Shown: piece after piece, positions 17,934 through 28,194 of the stretch
Layout of the letters: each line of letters starts with the position of its first letter
How positions within the stretch are numbered: the first letter of the stretch is position 1
Assembly (NCBI GenBank): GCA_965183835.1
Contig: CBCYME010000019.1
Span: forward strand, 272,999-336,998
Direction: 5' to 3'
DNA: 64,000 nt
Source: OMPR01 sp965183835
GTDB lineage: Bacteria > Pseudomonadota > Alphaproteobacteria > Rhodobacterales > Rhodobacteraceae
Notes under the pieces: generated by a model
Databases searched by the model: none
Told to the model about the DNA's origin: nothing
What the model saw: the letters and a program-made list of their open reading frames with translations, nothing else
Made by a program: the position numbers and the translations under genes

Positions 17934-19335
17934 TTATCCCAGATGGGCACGTGCCGCCCGGATGCCATCGCCATAGGCTTGGCTGATCTGGTCATAATGT
18001 GCCAAAGCGCGATTGATGATCTCATCCGGCACACCAGCCATCGCTTCGGCAGTGTTCATGTACAGCCGCGACCGTTGACCGTCGTCCATCAACTCATGCA
18101 AAGCTCGCGGTTGGCTGTAGTCATCATTGCCAACCCGGTGATTGTACCGATCTGCATCGCCTGAAAATTTCAGCGGTGGTTCCGCGTATTCGGGACTTTC
18201 CGTGGCGCCCCCCATGGTGTTGGGCTCGTAATAAGCCTCGTCCGCGCCGGTCACCTGACCCAGAACATTCATCTGCCCATCTTTGTGATAGTGATGCATC
18301 GGGCACTGCGGGCGGTTCACCGGCAGCTGCTCATAGTGGGTGCCCAACCGATAGCGGTGCGCATCCGCATAGGAAAAGATCCGCGCCTGCAACACTTTGT
18401 CTGGCGAAAACCCGATGCCCGGCACGATGTTGCTGGGGGAATAAGCGGCGTTTTCGATTTCAGCAAAGTAGTTGTCGGCGTTCCGGTTCAGCTCCATCAC
18501 ACCCACATCGATCAGTGGGAATTCGCCATGCGGCCAGACCTTGGTCAGATCAAACGGATCATAAGATGTTTCTTCGGCCTGTGCCTCGGTCATCACCTGA
18601 ATTTTGACGTCCCATTTCGGGAAGTCACCCGCTTCGATGGTGCCGAACAGCGCCTCTTGGTAGCCCTCGCGGGTCTCTCCAATCTTGGCGCCGCTTTCTG
18701 CGTTGGTCAGATGGGCATGGCCTTGCTGCGTTTTAAAGTGGAACTTGACCCAAACCCGCGACCCATCCGCATTCACCATCGAATAGGTGTGCGAGCCGTA
18801 GCCGTTCATCTGCATCGGAGTGATGGGGCAGCCGCGATCTGACATCAGGATCGTAACCTATGCAAGGCTTCGGGACTCAGGCTCCAATAGTCCCACATTG
18901 CGGTACCGGACCGCATGTTCGTACGCGGATGACGCTTTTGCGTGTGGATGAAATCGGGGAATTTATACGGATCGCGCAAAAAGAAGACCGGTGTATTGTT
19001 TCCAACCAGGTCCCAATTGCCTTCTTCGGTATAGACCTTCAGGGCAAAGCCACGCACATCGCGTTCATTGTCGGCTGCCCCAGCTCACCCGCAACGGTTG
19101 AAAATCGGCAAATCATCGGCGTTTGTTTCCCAACTTCGGAAAACAGCTTGGCTTTGGTGTATTTTGAAATGTCATGGGTGACGGTCAGAGTTCCATGCGC
19201 GCCCCAACCTTGGGCATGCACCACGCGCTCAGGGATTCGCTCCCGATTCTGATGCGCCAGTTTTTCCAGCAGCTGATAATCCTGCACCAACAATGGGCAA
19301 CGGGGTCCGGCCGTGGTGGTCAGCTTTTTCGTCAT
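17934..19335 (-). CDS. katA: catalase (clade 3-type, small subunit), two frameshifts
   Basis: A haem catalase splitting hydrogen peroxide. Landmarks: the catalytic His in VVHAQGWGAHGTL, the catalytic Asn in VGNNTPVFFLRDP, and the haem-ligand Tyr in RIFSYADAHRYRLG. The frame breaks twice: a G missing from the C run at 19078-19081 (plus-strand C) and a base missing near 18859. Repair gives 467 residues in one frame. The N-terminus runs from MTKKLTTTAG straight into PRCPLLVQDYQ, about 15 residues shorter than usual. AGAGGA precedes the ATG at 19335. It diverges from oxyR, its probable regulator. Confidence 0.9.
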
Positions 19336-19437
19336 GGGGGCGCTCCTCTGATGTGCAAATACCAACTGAACTCAGCTTGCCACCCAAATACCATAAACAC
19401 CAATTGCACTTTCTTTGAATTTTCATATGTTAAGATT

Positions 19438-20364
19438 ATGAAATTCACGCTCCGACAACTCGAATATTTTCGCGCACTGGCCAAACAACGCAATTTTGGG
19501 CGCGCCGCAACGGTCTGTCATGTGTCTCAGCCCGCACTCTCGGTCCAGATTCGCAGTCTGGAAGAGGTCATGGGCGGTCCCCTTGTTGAACGCCACGCCC
19601 GCGATGTGGTTCTGACCCCTCTGGGACGGGATGCGCTGGGGCTGGCCCAAGATGTTCTGGCCACCGCCGAACGTCTCGAACGGCTGTCGCAAGATAAATC
19701 CGGCCAACGCTCTCTGTCGCTGGGCTTGATTCCCACCATGGCGCCTTATTTGCTGCCCGGCGTTCTGGCCGCCCTGCGCGCAGGTGATCTGTCGCTCAAG
19801 GTTCAGATACGCGAGGCCCGGACCGAACGGCTGCTCGAAGCCCTGCGTTTGGGCGAAATTGATGCCGCGGTGCTAGCGCTCCCGACAACTGGGGACGGCC
19901 TGTTCAGCGCGCCCCTGTTTCAGGATCGCTTTTTGCTGGCTGGGTCCAAAACCCGACTGGATCGGTTGGCTCATGGTCCCCAAACCCTGCGCCCAACGGA
20001 CCTCAAGGCCGGACAATTGATGCTGCTCGAAGACGGGCATTGCCTAACCGATCAGGCGCTCGAGGTCTGCGGCCAAGATCGCACAAGCGCCGGGATCAAC
20101 ATGGGGGCGTCATCCCTTGGCACCCTGTCGCGTCTCGTCGCCGAAGGGTTCGGGCTGACCCTAATGCCCGAACTTGCGGCGCAATCAGAATGCGCGGCGG
20201 TGCAGGGACTGAAACTGATCCGGTTTCCAGTTCCAGAACCGGCGCGCACCGTCGGCCTGGTCCGCCGCGACACCACCCGCGCCGAAGGGTGGTTTGATGA
20301 TCTCGGCGAACTGATCCGCCAGGTCGGCCAAGATATCGTGTCCAGCTGCCGCGCCGACCACTAA
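19438..20364 (+). CDS. oxyR: LysR-family peroxide sensor OxyR
   Basis: A 308-residue LysR regulator with an N-terminal winged HTH (residues 5-60) and a substrate-like effector domain. The redox pair is Cys202 and Cys211 in EDGHCLTDQALEVC, the spacing seen in peroxide-sensing OxyR, which forms a disulphide on oxidation. The start MKFTLRQLEYF is the family start; the frame stays open upstream over the katA 5' region without similarity. The gene is divergent from katA with 102 bases between starts, and converges with a peroxiredoxin gene, so the locus is a peroxide-response unit. Confidence 0.95.
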   Translation: MKFTLRQLEYFRALAKQRNFGRAATVCHVSQPALSVQIRSLEEVMGGPLVERHARDVVLTPLGRDALGLAQDVLATAERLERLSQDKSGQRSLSLGLIPTMAPYLLPGVLAALRAGDLSLKVQIREARTERLLEALRLGEIDAAVLALPTTGDGLFSAPLFQDRFLLAGSKTRLDRLAHGPQTLRPTDLKAGQLMLLEDGHCLTDQALEVCGQDRTSAGINMGASSLGTLSRLVAEGFGLTLMPELAAQSECAAVQGLKLIRFPVPEPARTVGLVRRDTTRAEGWFDDLGELIRQVGQDIVSSCRADH

Positions 20365-20374
20365 TCCCCAAACG

Positions 20375-20405
20375 AAAAAGAGGCCCGCCAACGGCGCGCC
20401 TCTTC
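20375..20405. terminator. terminator between oxyR and peroxiredoxin gene
   Basis: Stem GAGGCCCGCC/GGCGCGCCTC with one mismatch and a three-base loop. An A run precedes and TCTTCTC follows, so it works best for the minus-strand peroxiredoxin transcript. Confidence 0.65.
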
Positions 20406-20427
20406 TCAGAATACCTGTCGTGCCGGT

Positions 20428-20976
20428 TTAGGCCAGCGCGGGTTCTTTTTTGTCGACCAAATAGGCCAGAACGGTTTCGGGCGACGACACACCATAGGGA
20501 TCTTGGGGGTGGTTGTCGGCCAGACCGGGCTCTTCGAACCATGCCTCAACAACGCCGTCGTTGATCACGGCCGCATAGCGCCATGAGCGCATGCCAAAGC
20601 CCAGATTGTCTTTGTCGACCAGCATGCCCATTTTGCGGGTAAATTCGCCGGATCCATCAGGGATCACGTCAACTTTGGCCAGGTTCTGCGACTCGGCCCA
20701 TTTGTTCATCACAAAGCTGTCGTTGACCGACATGCAGTAAATCGCATCAACGCCTTGCGCGATGAAATCGGCGTGGCCGTTTTCAAAACCGGGCAGCTGG
20801 TAGGTCGAACATGTCGGGGTGAACGCGCCCGGCAGCGAGAACAAAACAACGCGCTTGCCCGCGAAATAGTCTGCTGTGGTCTTGTCTTCCCAGCGGAACG
20901 GGTTGGGGCCTTCGATGGCCTCGTCACGTACGCGGGTGTGAAAAGTTACGTTCGGCAGAGTTGCTCCGGCTTTCAT
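20428..20976 (-). CDS. peroxiredoxin, Prx5-like
   Basis: A 182-residue peroxiredoxin. The peroxidatic cysteine is in PGAFTPTCSTYQLPGF (about residue 57), with the conserved Thr three residues before and an Arg in GFGMRSWRYA. The subfamily reduces hydrogen peroxide and organic hydroperoxides using glutathione or thioredoxin. It ends near the convergent oxyR and may be part of the same stress response. The start MKAGATLPNVTF fits the family. Confidence 0.93.
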   Translation of the reverse strand: MKAGATLPNVTFHTRVRDEAIEGPNPFRWEDKTTADYFAGKRVVLFSLPGAFTPTCSTYQLPGFENGHADFIAQGVDAIYCMSVNDSFVMNKWAESQNLAKVDVIPDGSGEFTRKMGMLVDKDNLGFGMRSWRYAAVINDGVVEAWFEEPGLADNHPQDPYGVSSPETVLAYLVDKKEPALA

Positions 20977-21239
20977 CGTCAGGCTCCTGTGAATCAGATG
21001 TATCTGAGACGTGAATTAAAACGATTCTAAGCAGCCTTCAACGCTTGAAATGCCGCATGCGCGTTCATGGTTAAGAATGTCGCAAAGATACTGATATGTG
21101 GCGAAAATTTCGACAAAAGCGACCCGATTTTGCCGCACATGCATAGCGGCCATGCGTCACTGGTTCTTTTTCCGACGCTGCGTTATGTTATCCCCAAAGC
21201 AAGCTGACCCAATTTTGCCCAAGCCAAGGGACCCTCTCT

Positions 21240-22194
21240 GTGCGTGATCTGAAAATTCCCGAGCAACGTCACCCCGAAAAAGCCCATCGCCCTGACAATG
21301 CCCAGCCTAAAAAACCCAGCTGGATTCGTGTCAAAGCGCCGGGTGGCAAAGGCTATGCCGAGACGCATAAAATCATGCGCGAAAACAAATTGGTCACCGT
21401 CTGCGAAGAGGCAGGGTGCCCCAACGTGGGTGAATGCTGGTCGCAAGGCCACGCCACCATGATGATCATGGGCGAGGTCTGCACCCGCGCGTGTACCTTC
21501 TGCAACATCGCCACCGGCAAACCGCCCGAGGATCTCGATCCCTTTGAACCCGGTCGTGTCGCCCACGCGGTGGAAAAGCTGGGCCTGAACCACGTGGTGA
21601 TCACATCCGTGGACCGCGACGATGTCACCGATGGCGGTGCCGATCATTTCGCCCAGACCATCCGCGCCGTGCGGCATCGTTCGCCCAAAACCACCATCGA
21701 AATCCTGACACCGGATTTCATCAAATGTGACCCTTCGGTGCTCGAAACCGTGGTCGAGGCGCGCCCAGATGTGTTCAACCACAATCTGGAAACCGTGCCG
21801 GGCCTCTATCCGCAGGTGCGCCCCGGTGCGCGCTATTTCCATTCCCTGCGGCTGTTGCAGCGGGTGAAAGAGCTCGATCCGTCAATGTTCACCAAATCCG
21901 GAATCATGGTCGGCTTGGGCGAGGATGAGCAATCCGTGCGTCAGGTGATGGACGACATGCGTGCCGCCGTCATTGATTTCCTGACCATCGGTCAGTACTT
22001 GCAACCCACGCCCAAACATCACGGCGTTGATCGCTTTGTCACACCCGGAAGAATTCGCATCCTACGAAAAAGCCGCTTATGGCAAGGGCTTCCTGATGGT
22101 CTCAGCCACACCGCTTACCCGCTCATCCTACCACGCCGGGGATGATTTCGCCCAATTGCGCGACGCGCGTCAGGCAAAGCTGGGACAGGCTTAA
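21240..22194 (+). CDS. lipA: lipoyl synthase, one frameshift
   Basis: A radical-SAM enzyme inserting two sulphurs into protein-bound octanoate. The auxiliary cluster cysteines are in CEEAGCPNVGEC (C-x4-C-x5-C) and the radical-SAM cluster in CTRACTFC (C-x3-C-x2-C). The frame fails near 22048, where an extra G follows RFVTP; removing it continues as EEFASYEKAAYGKGF to KLGQA, giving 317 residues. The start is GTG at 21240 with AAGGGA upstream. As lipA is normally needed for growth on most substrates, a sequencing error is the simplest reading. Confidence 0.93.
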
Positions 22195-22225
22195 GGGTAA
22201 GCACAGGAACACACGCCCAAATCAC

Positions 22226-22258
22226 CTGAGATCGGCCTATTCCCTGTACCGATCTCAG
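22226..22258. terminator. hairpin between convergent lipA and mscS
   Basis: Perfect 10-bp stem CTGAGATCGG/CCGATCTCAG with a 13-base loop, 31 bases after the repaired lipA stop. There is no clear T run, so termination strength is uncertain. Confidence 0.5.
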
Positions 22259-22265
22259 ACAGGTT

Positions 22266-23589
22266 TCAGGACTTGGCAGATACTTCGGCAGGAATAAGGT
22301 GAACATCGCGCTGCGGGAACGGGATAGAAATCCCTTCCTCGTCGAAACGTTCTTTTGCTTGCCCTGTCAGACCCCAGTACACCTCCCAATAATCTTCGGA
22401 TTTGACCCAAGGCCGGCAGAAAACGTTGACAGAACTTTCGCCAAGTTCACCGACAAATATGGCAGGTTCCGGGTCCTTTAGACACCGACTCTCTGCCGCG
22501 ACAAGTGTGTTAAGAACGTCAATCGCCTGAGCGGCGTTGTCAGAATAGGCTATGCCAAAAACCAGATCCACACGGCGTTCTTTTGATGCATTCACATTGG
22601 TAATCACACCGCCCCAGATTTTGCTGTTTGGCACCGAGATGATCTGATTGTCAAAGGTCCGGATCTGGGTCGAAACCACAGACATCTCATCTACAAAACC
22701 GGCAATGCCTGCGGCTTCGATGAAGTCACCCATGTCAAAGGGTTTCAAAATCATCAGCATCAGACCGCTGGCAAGGTTACCCAAAACCTCTTGCAGGGCG
22801 AACCCAAGGATGAACGAGGCGCCGCCAAATACCGCGAAAAGGGGGGTGATGTTAACGCCAAACAAGGCCAGCGTGAACATGATACCCACCGAAAAGGTCA
22901 GCCAATAGACCATAACCAAAACAAAAGAGACCAGCAATTTCGATATGTTGGGCACTTTGTCCAATCCGCGTTTGGCAGCGCGTCGGGCCAACCCAGCCAC
23001 AAAGAACATGGCCCAAATCGCAACAAAGAATCCCCCAATTGAAGGAGGAATCCCAAACCGCCATCCTTTGAGATAAGCCAAGCCCCCACACCCTTAAGCA
23101 ACGTCACAGGGTCGGTGGTGCGGACGGTGTCTGTTGTAACTGCGGTTTGATAATGCCTAAATTTTGCAAGATCTTCCGCCACTGCCCCTTATTCTCCCAA
23201 GCAGTTGAGAACAACGGAATATTTCTCATTCAATTCAGTCAGAAATTCGCCCTGACCGGCTAGCTTGGTGCGAAGCGCATCCCGTTTGTCTTCTGGTGCC
23301 GAAGAAATCGCATTGTTGAGCCGCGCGATATCAGTGAGCGCACTTCTCAGAATTCCTGCCAGACTTGGGCTGTTTCAGCCAGCTCATCAACGGTCAGTGG
23401 CACAAGCAGAGTTTCAAGTTCAGAAACAGAGATCGCCGGATCGACCACGTCTTCACGGATATCACGAACAGAGTTCGTATTAGGCATTGCGTCCTGACCA
23501 ACAGCAGCCGTCGTCAAAAGCACGACCACCCAAAAGGTCAAAGCAGCACGTAAGAACCTGCCGGTGAAGTGATGACTTAAGATCTGCAT
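22266..23589 (-). CDS. MscS-family mechanosensitive channel, several frameshifts
   Basis: The C-terminal 270 residues are an MscS pore and beta domain (FGGASFILGFALQEVLGNLASG; VPNSKIWGGVITN). The N-terminal part, in other frames, has a signal peptide (LTFWVVVLLTTAAVGQD), a helical periplasmic region (SVSELETLLVPLTVDELAE) and a TTDPVTLLKGVGAWL segment. Four single-base indels join them: near 23350, 23203, 23187 and the C run 23032-23036. Repair gives 442 codons exactly. Alone, the downstream frame would lack the first membrane helices. It is likely an inner-membrane channel opening under osmotic downshock. Confidence 0.8.
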
Positions 23590-23820
23590 AATGGCCCCTC
23601 AACATTTCAAGGTGCCTCAGATCTACCCGAGGCAGGTCGGTTGGTCTCTTGCAACCTTACGCAGTTCTTCTTTCTCTTAATAGAAGTTCCTTAGGCTCAC
23701 ATTAAGCCCAGTTACAGCGTTGTAAAATCCGCCCTGAACCAGCTTTTCGCAAACAAGGACAGGCACGACTGCCATAAAACACAGACGAAACGCCCATCGC
23801 TGGGGTCCGTTGATCTGAAA

Positions 23821-23988
23821 TCAGGGTTTCAGCGAATTAGTCTTAGCCCAATCAGGCCAGAACCCCGCGTATTCGATCCCGAACAGGATCAGGCAAAAAG
23901 CGATGATGCCAAACACCAACAGAACCTTCTTCTCGGAAGGGGGATTGCGGGCCCAACGCGACATGCGCAAAAGATGACGCAGGTTCAT
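23821..23988 (-). CDS. small single-pass membrane protein
   Basis: A 55-residue protein: a basic N-terminus (RHLLRMSRWARNPPSEKK), one membrane helix (VLLVFGIIAFCLILFGIEYAGF) and a short tail beginning WPDW. Similar short proteins are common in Rhodobacterales; their role is unknown. The start at 23988 (MNLRHLL) is preferred; an in-frame start 16 codons upstream would add a low-complexity extension. It follows hpt on the same strand after 81 bases. The 230 bases between it and mscS show nothing else. Confidence 0.55.
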   Translation of the reverse strand: MNLRHLLRMSRWARNPPSEKKVLLVFGIIAFCLILFGIEYAGFWPDWAKTNSLKP

Positions 23989-24069
23989 AAGACGGCCCAA
24001 TGCTGTGCCGCGGCGGTGCACGGGGGGTGCACGCAAGGTGCACGCATGTCACCCTCCGGAATGTGAGCG

Positions 24070-24619
24070 TTATTCTGCATCTGCGACAAATCGCACCTTA
24101 CCAATGAATGGCAGGTTCCGGTTGCGCTGCGCGTAATCAATGCCATACCCCACGACAAATTCATCTGGGATCTCAAATCCAATCCAATCGGATCTGAAAT
24201 CAACCTCGCGTCGGCTGGGTTTGTCCAGCAGCGCAATGGATTTCAAACGCTTGGGGTTGCGGCTTTGCAGCAGCTGGGTCACGTGGTTCAGGGTGTGACC
24301 GGTATCGACGATATCTTCGACAACCAACACATCGCGCCCTTCAATTGCGCCGCGCAAGTCTTTGAGAATGCGCACTTCTCGGGCTGCTCTCCATGGAGTC
24401 TCCGTAAGACGACGCCTCTAGAAAATCGACCTCAATCGGCAGGTCCAACTCACGAACGAGGTCAGCGATGAACACAAAACTACCGCGCAAAAGCCCCACA
24501 ACAACAAGCTTGTCGGTGTCGCCAAATTCATTCACAATTTCATGACACAGCTCTTCGATCCGGGCCGCAATAGCCTTGGCCGAGATCATTGTATCTATCA
24601 CATATGCGCGGTCGCTCAT
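24070..24619 (-). CDS. hpt: hypoxanthine phosphoribosyltransferase, one frameshift
   Basis: A purine-salvage enzyme. The PRPP-binding motif VLVVEDIVDTGHTL and the N-terminal LLRGSFVFIADLVREL and SYGDSMESS segments are diagnostic. The frame breaks near 24381 at a G triplet (CCC on the coding strand); removing one base gives SSREVRILKDL and a 182-residue protein, the normal length. The start MSDRAYVID at 24619 is divergent from ratA. With guaA and guaB in the window it covers part of guanine nucleotide supply. Confidence 0.92.
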
Positions 24620-24691
24620 CGCTGCCCCCTTGATCTTTCGCGCGCAACATACGACATGACGCGCCATTGTCACCCAATAATGCAGGCCCCT

Positions 24692-25135
24692 ATGCCCACC
24701 CACTCAGAAACCAGACCGCTGCCGTACACCGCTCAGCAAATGTACGATCTGGTCGCTGACGTCGCCAAATATCCGCAGTTTCTGCCGTGGTGTGCAGCGG
24801 CCCGCATTCGCCGTACTGTTCCGCAAGGGGACGCCACGATGATGGAGGCGGATTTAGTGATTTCTTTCAAGGTGTTCCGCGAACGCTTTGGCAGTCGCGT
24901 GGTGCTGTTTCCAGACGATCTAAAGGTGGATACCGAGTACTTGGATGGCCCATTCAAATACATGAAATCCACTTGGAGCTTTGTAGACACAGAGCAGGGG
25001 TGCGACGTCTCTTTTTTCGTGGATTTCGAATTCAAGAACGCCATTCTGCAAGGCATTATCGGCGTTGTCTTCAACGAAGCCATGCACCGCATTGTTCGTG
25101 CCTTTGAAAAACGCGCGGCGGATCTGTACGGATAA
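24692..25135 (+). CDS. ratA: RatA / COQ10-like START-domain protein
   Basis: A 147-residue START/polyketide-cyclase-like protein beginning MPTHSETRPLPYTAQQMYDL, with the family segments YPQFLPWCAAARI and LDGPFKYMKSTWSF. Relatives are eukaryotic coenzyme-Q-binding COQ10 and E. coli RatA, which was described as binding the 50S subunit. In alphaproteobacteria a role in ubiquinone handling is the better guess. An in-frame ATG four codons upstream is possible. It lies 72 bases from the divergent hpt. Confidence 0.88.
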   Translation: MPTHSETRPLPYTAQQMYDLVADVAKYPQFLPWCAAARIRRTVPQGDATMMEADLVISFKVFRERFGSRVVLFPDDLKVDTEYLDGPFKYMKSTWSFVDTEQGCDVSFFVDFEFKNAILQGIIGVVFNEAMHRIVRAFEKRAADLYG

Positions 25136-25171
25136 GCTTTACCATGCTGATATGGGCGCTAGACTGCCTGT

Positions 25172-26473
25172 ATGACACAGTTTTCCTCTTCGTTGGCCGC
25201 GTTTGCAGCGGGCCCTGTAAGCACCACCGCATCTGCACGCTTGGTGACGTCTTTATCTGCGCTTGATTGGATTTCGGTCGGGCGATCAGGCGTGACGGAA
25301 CCCGTATCCCAGATTACACGTGATATGGTTTTAGGAGAAGCTGGGGCGGGTCAGGCAACGTTGTTTGGAGCAGGGGCTGCACCGGCTCGCTCTGCTGCTT
25401 TGGTGAACGGAACCACCTCGCACGCACTGGATTACGACGACACCCATTTCGCCCATATAGGTCACCCCTCTGTTGCCGTGTTTCCCGCAGCCTTGGCGAT
25501 GGGACAGGCGGAAAACAAACCCCTTGTTGATGTGCTCGAGGCCGCGTTGGTCGGGATGGAGGTCTCAATCCGCGTCGGCTTGTGGCTTGGGCGGGATCAT
25601 TACCAAACCGGGTTTCACCAGACCGCAACCGCCGGGGCCTTTGGCGCGGCTGCGGCTGCGGCCCGTTTGGCCGGTTTGAATAGCGAACAAATTCAACTGG
25701 TTCTGGGTCTGACCCGCAACCCGTGCCGCTGGCCTAAAGGTGCAGTTTGGAACCATGGGCAAACCTTACAACGCGGGCCTTGCCGCATCGGCTGGGGTTG
25801 AAGCAACGGAATTGGTCAAACGCGGCTTTGTTTCACACCCGAGGCACTAGAGGGGGCGTTTGGATTTGGCGCAACGCACCATGGGCAGCAAGACGTGCAA
25901 GCTGGACTTAATGGTATCGGGGATGAATGGCTGTTTGAATCTGTCAGTCACAAATTCCATGCCTGTTGTCACGGTCTACATGCCGCCCTAGAGGCCGCCC
26001 GGACATTGGATATCGCTGAACCAGAGGTCGCTGAAATCCAGGTAAAAACAAGCCCGCGCTGGATGAGCGTCTGCAATCAGATTGCGCCAACCACGGGATT
26101 GGGCGCCAAGTTCTCATATCGCACTGTCTTGGCGATGCGCGCCATTGGGTACGACACCGCTAAGTTGGAAAGCTATTCAGACGACGTCTGTGCAGACCCG
26201 CGCCTAACCCGGCTCAGGGATCGGATCAAAGTCGAAGCAGATGAAAGTCTTTCTGAAACAGAGGCAAAACTGACTATTCTACGGCGCGACGGCGCGCGAT
26301 TAGAGGCGCATCACGACTTGCAATCGCCACTGTCGCTTTCAGATCGCGAGGATCGTGTGCGGCGTAAAGCCCGGCTTTTGATCGGAATTCAGATGACCGA
26401 CGAAATCTGGTCGATGCTTCAAAGCGGCGGCAGCGCACATGGGTTTGCGGATTATTTGACGGTCACGTCTTAA
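25172..26473 (+). CDS. MmgE/PrpD family protein, two frameshifts
   Basis: The MmgE/PrpD fold (2-methylcitrate dehydratase, cis-aconitate decarboxylase relatives). Visible family parts are NGTTSHALDYDDTH, HPSVAVFPAALAMG and, after repair, FGTMGKPYNAGLAA; the C-terminal half has KFHACCHGLHAALEA. An extra C near 25713 and a missing base near 25834 shift the frame out and back; repaired length is 433 residues. No propionate or methylcitrate genes are nearby, so the substrate is open. The gene ends in a strong terminator at 26477. Confidence 0.85.
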
Positions 26474-26476
26474 TCA

Positions 26477-26514
26477 AAAGGGCCGGTCCATGTGGAACCG
26501 GCCCCTGATTTTTG
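26477..26514. terminator. terminator between MmgE/PrpD gene and guaB
   Basis: Perfect 8-bp stem GGGCCGGT/ACCGGCCC followed by CTGATTTTT on the plus strand. It serves the MmgE/PrpD gene and may also stop the convergent guaB transcript. Confidence 0.8.
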
Positions 26515-26517
26515 GTC

Positions 26518-27964
26518 CTACCCAATCCGATAATTCGGAGATTCCCGAGTGATCTGAACGTCATGCACGTGGCTTTCTTTCAGACCCGCACCGGTAATTT
26601 TGACGAACTCACAATTGCGGCGCATCTCTTCCACGGTTGCGCAGCCAGTATAGCCCATCGCGGCACGTAGACCGCCACCAGCTGGTGAATGACGGCGCCA
26701 GCAGTGCCTTTATAGGCAACCTGACCCTCAATTCCTTCGGGAACCAGTTTATCGCTTGCCGCGTCTTTCTGGAAATATCGGTCTGCAGATCCGCGTGCCA
26801 TTGCGCCCAAGACCCCATACCGCGATACGATTTGAACGACCGGCCTTGGTACAGGATCACCTCGCCGGGGCTTTCGTCTGTACCCGCAATCATTGAGCCA
26901 ACCATAGCGCAGGATGCGCCTGCGGCGATGGCTTTAGCAAAGTCGCCAGAGAATTTGATACCACCATCCGCAATGATCGGAATATCACCAGCGGCCGAGG
27001 CACAATCCATGATCGCAGTGAGCTGAGGCACACCGACACCGGCAACCATACGTGTAGTACAGATTGAACCGGGTCCGATACCAACTTTCACCGCATCTGC
27101 ACCGGCGTCGATCAAGGCCTGCGTTGCGCGGGCCGTGGCAACGTTGCCAGCAATAATCTGAGTATCGCCGGGCAGGGCGCGTGCACGTTTGACGGCTTCG
27201 ATTACACCTTCGGAATGGCCATGCGCCGTATCGATCACAACGATATCGACACCAGCGTCAATCAACGCCTCAGTCCGGGCAAAACCTGAATCCCCAACAG
27301 AGGACGCAGCAGAAACCCGCAGACGGCCCAAGTGGTCCTTGCATGCTGTTGGGTTCAGAACTGCCTGTTCGGTATCCTTGAGGGTCAAAAGGCCAGTCAG
27401 CTTGCCTTCACCATCAGTGACAAGCAGCTTTTCAATCCGACGCGCACGCATCAGGCTTTTGGCCTCTTCCAGTTCGGCGGGTTCTTGCAGCATCGCCAGA
27501 TTATCTGAGGTCATCATGACCCGCACAGGTGTGTCATCATCGCTGGCAAAGCGCATATCGCGGTTTGTGACGATCCCAACAACGCGGCCTGTCTCATCCA
27601 CGACGGGGAAACCGGTGACGCGATAGCGTTCCTGCAATGCTTTGGCATCTGCAAGGGTTTGATCCGCTGTTAGCGTGATCGGGTTGTAGACAATCCCGGA
27701 TTCAAACCGCTTCACCCGGCGGACCTCTTTGGACTGTTGTTCCAGATCCAGGTTCTTGTGGATCACGCCGATCCCACCGGCCTGAGCCATTGCAATCGCC
27801 ATTCTCGCTTCGGTCACGGTGTCCATGGCCGAGCTGAGCAGCGGGATGTTCATGGTAATTGCACGCGTCACTTGCGTGCTGGTATCCGCCGTCGACGGTA
27901 AGACCGACGAGGCCGCCGGTACCAATAGAACATCATCAAAGGTGAGTGCCTCACGAATCTGCAT
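26518..27964 (-). CDS. guaB: IMP dehydrogenase, two frameshifts near the 3' end
   Basis: The rate-limiting enzyme of guanine nucleotide synthesis, oxidising IMP to XMP. The active-site cysteine loop is GIGPGSICTTR; two CBS domains lie at about residues 95-205 and the flap begins after GRSFKSYRGMGS. The frame breaks near 26809 (one base lost; repaired text is LGAMARGSADRYFQKD) and near 26674 (one G lost; repaired text is GGLRAAMGYTG), then runs to NYRIG. Repaired length 482 residues is typical. It diverges from the corrinoid-activator gene. Confidence 0.95.
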
Positions 27965-28194
27965 CTAGTAACCCCTATGCATAAGCCCGTTTGACGGCCA
28001 CCCTATCGCATGGATTGCCAGCAGGGGAAAGCCCCCATGCGCAGACAGAGCTTCGCGGGTGATTTTGGGTGATTTGCGCCTGCATTTGCGAAAAACGACG
28101 CCTTGAACAAACAACGTGCCGCTCTCTGGCCTTTCCCTTTCTGTCGAAACCCATATCTTGCGACGAAACGCGCAACACCAAAGGCAGTCCCCAC

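Noticed and set aside
22266..23081. mscS as a complete short gene starting at 23081
   Set aside because: Upstream frames supply a signal peptide and helical domain that join exactly after four one-base corrections.
27965..28194. A B12 or SAM riboswitch before the corrinoid-activator gene
   Set aside because: No recognisable B12-box or SAM-type core was found in the 230 bases; left as unassigned intergenic sequence.
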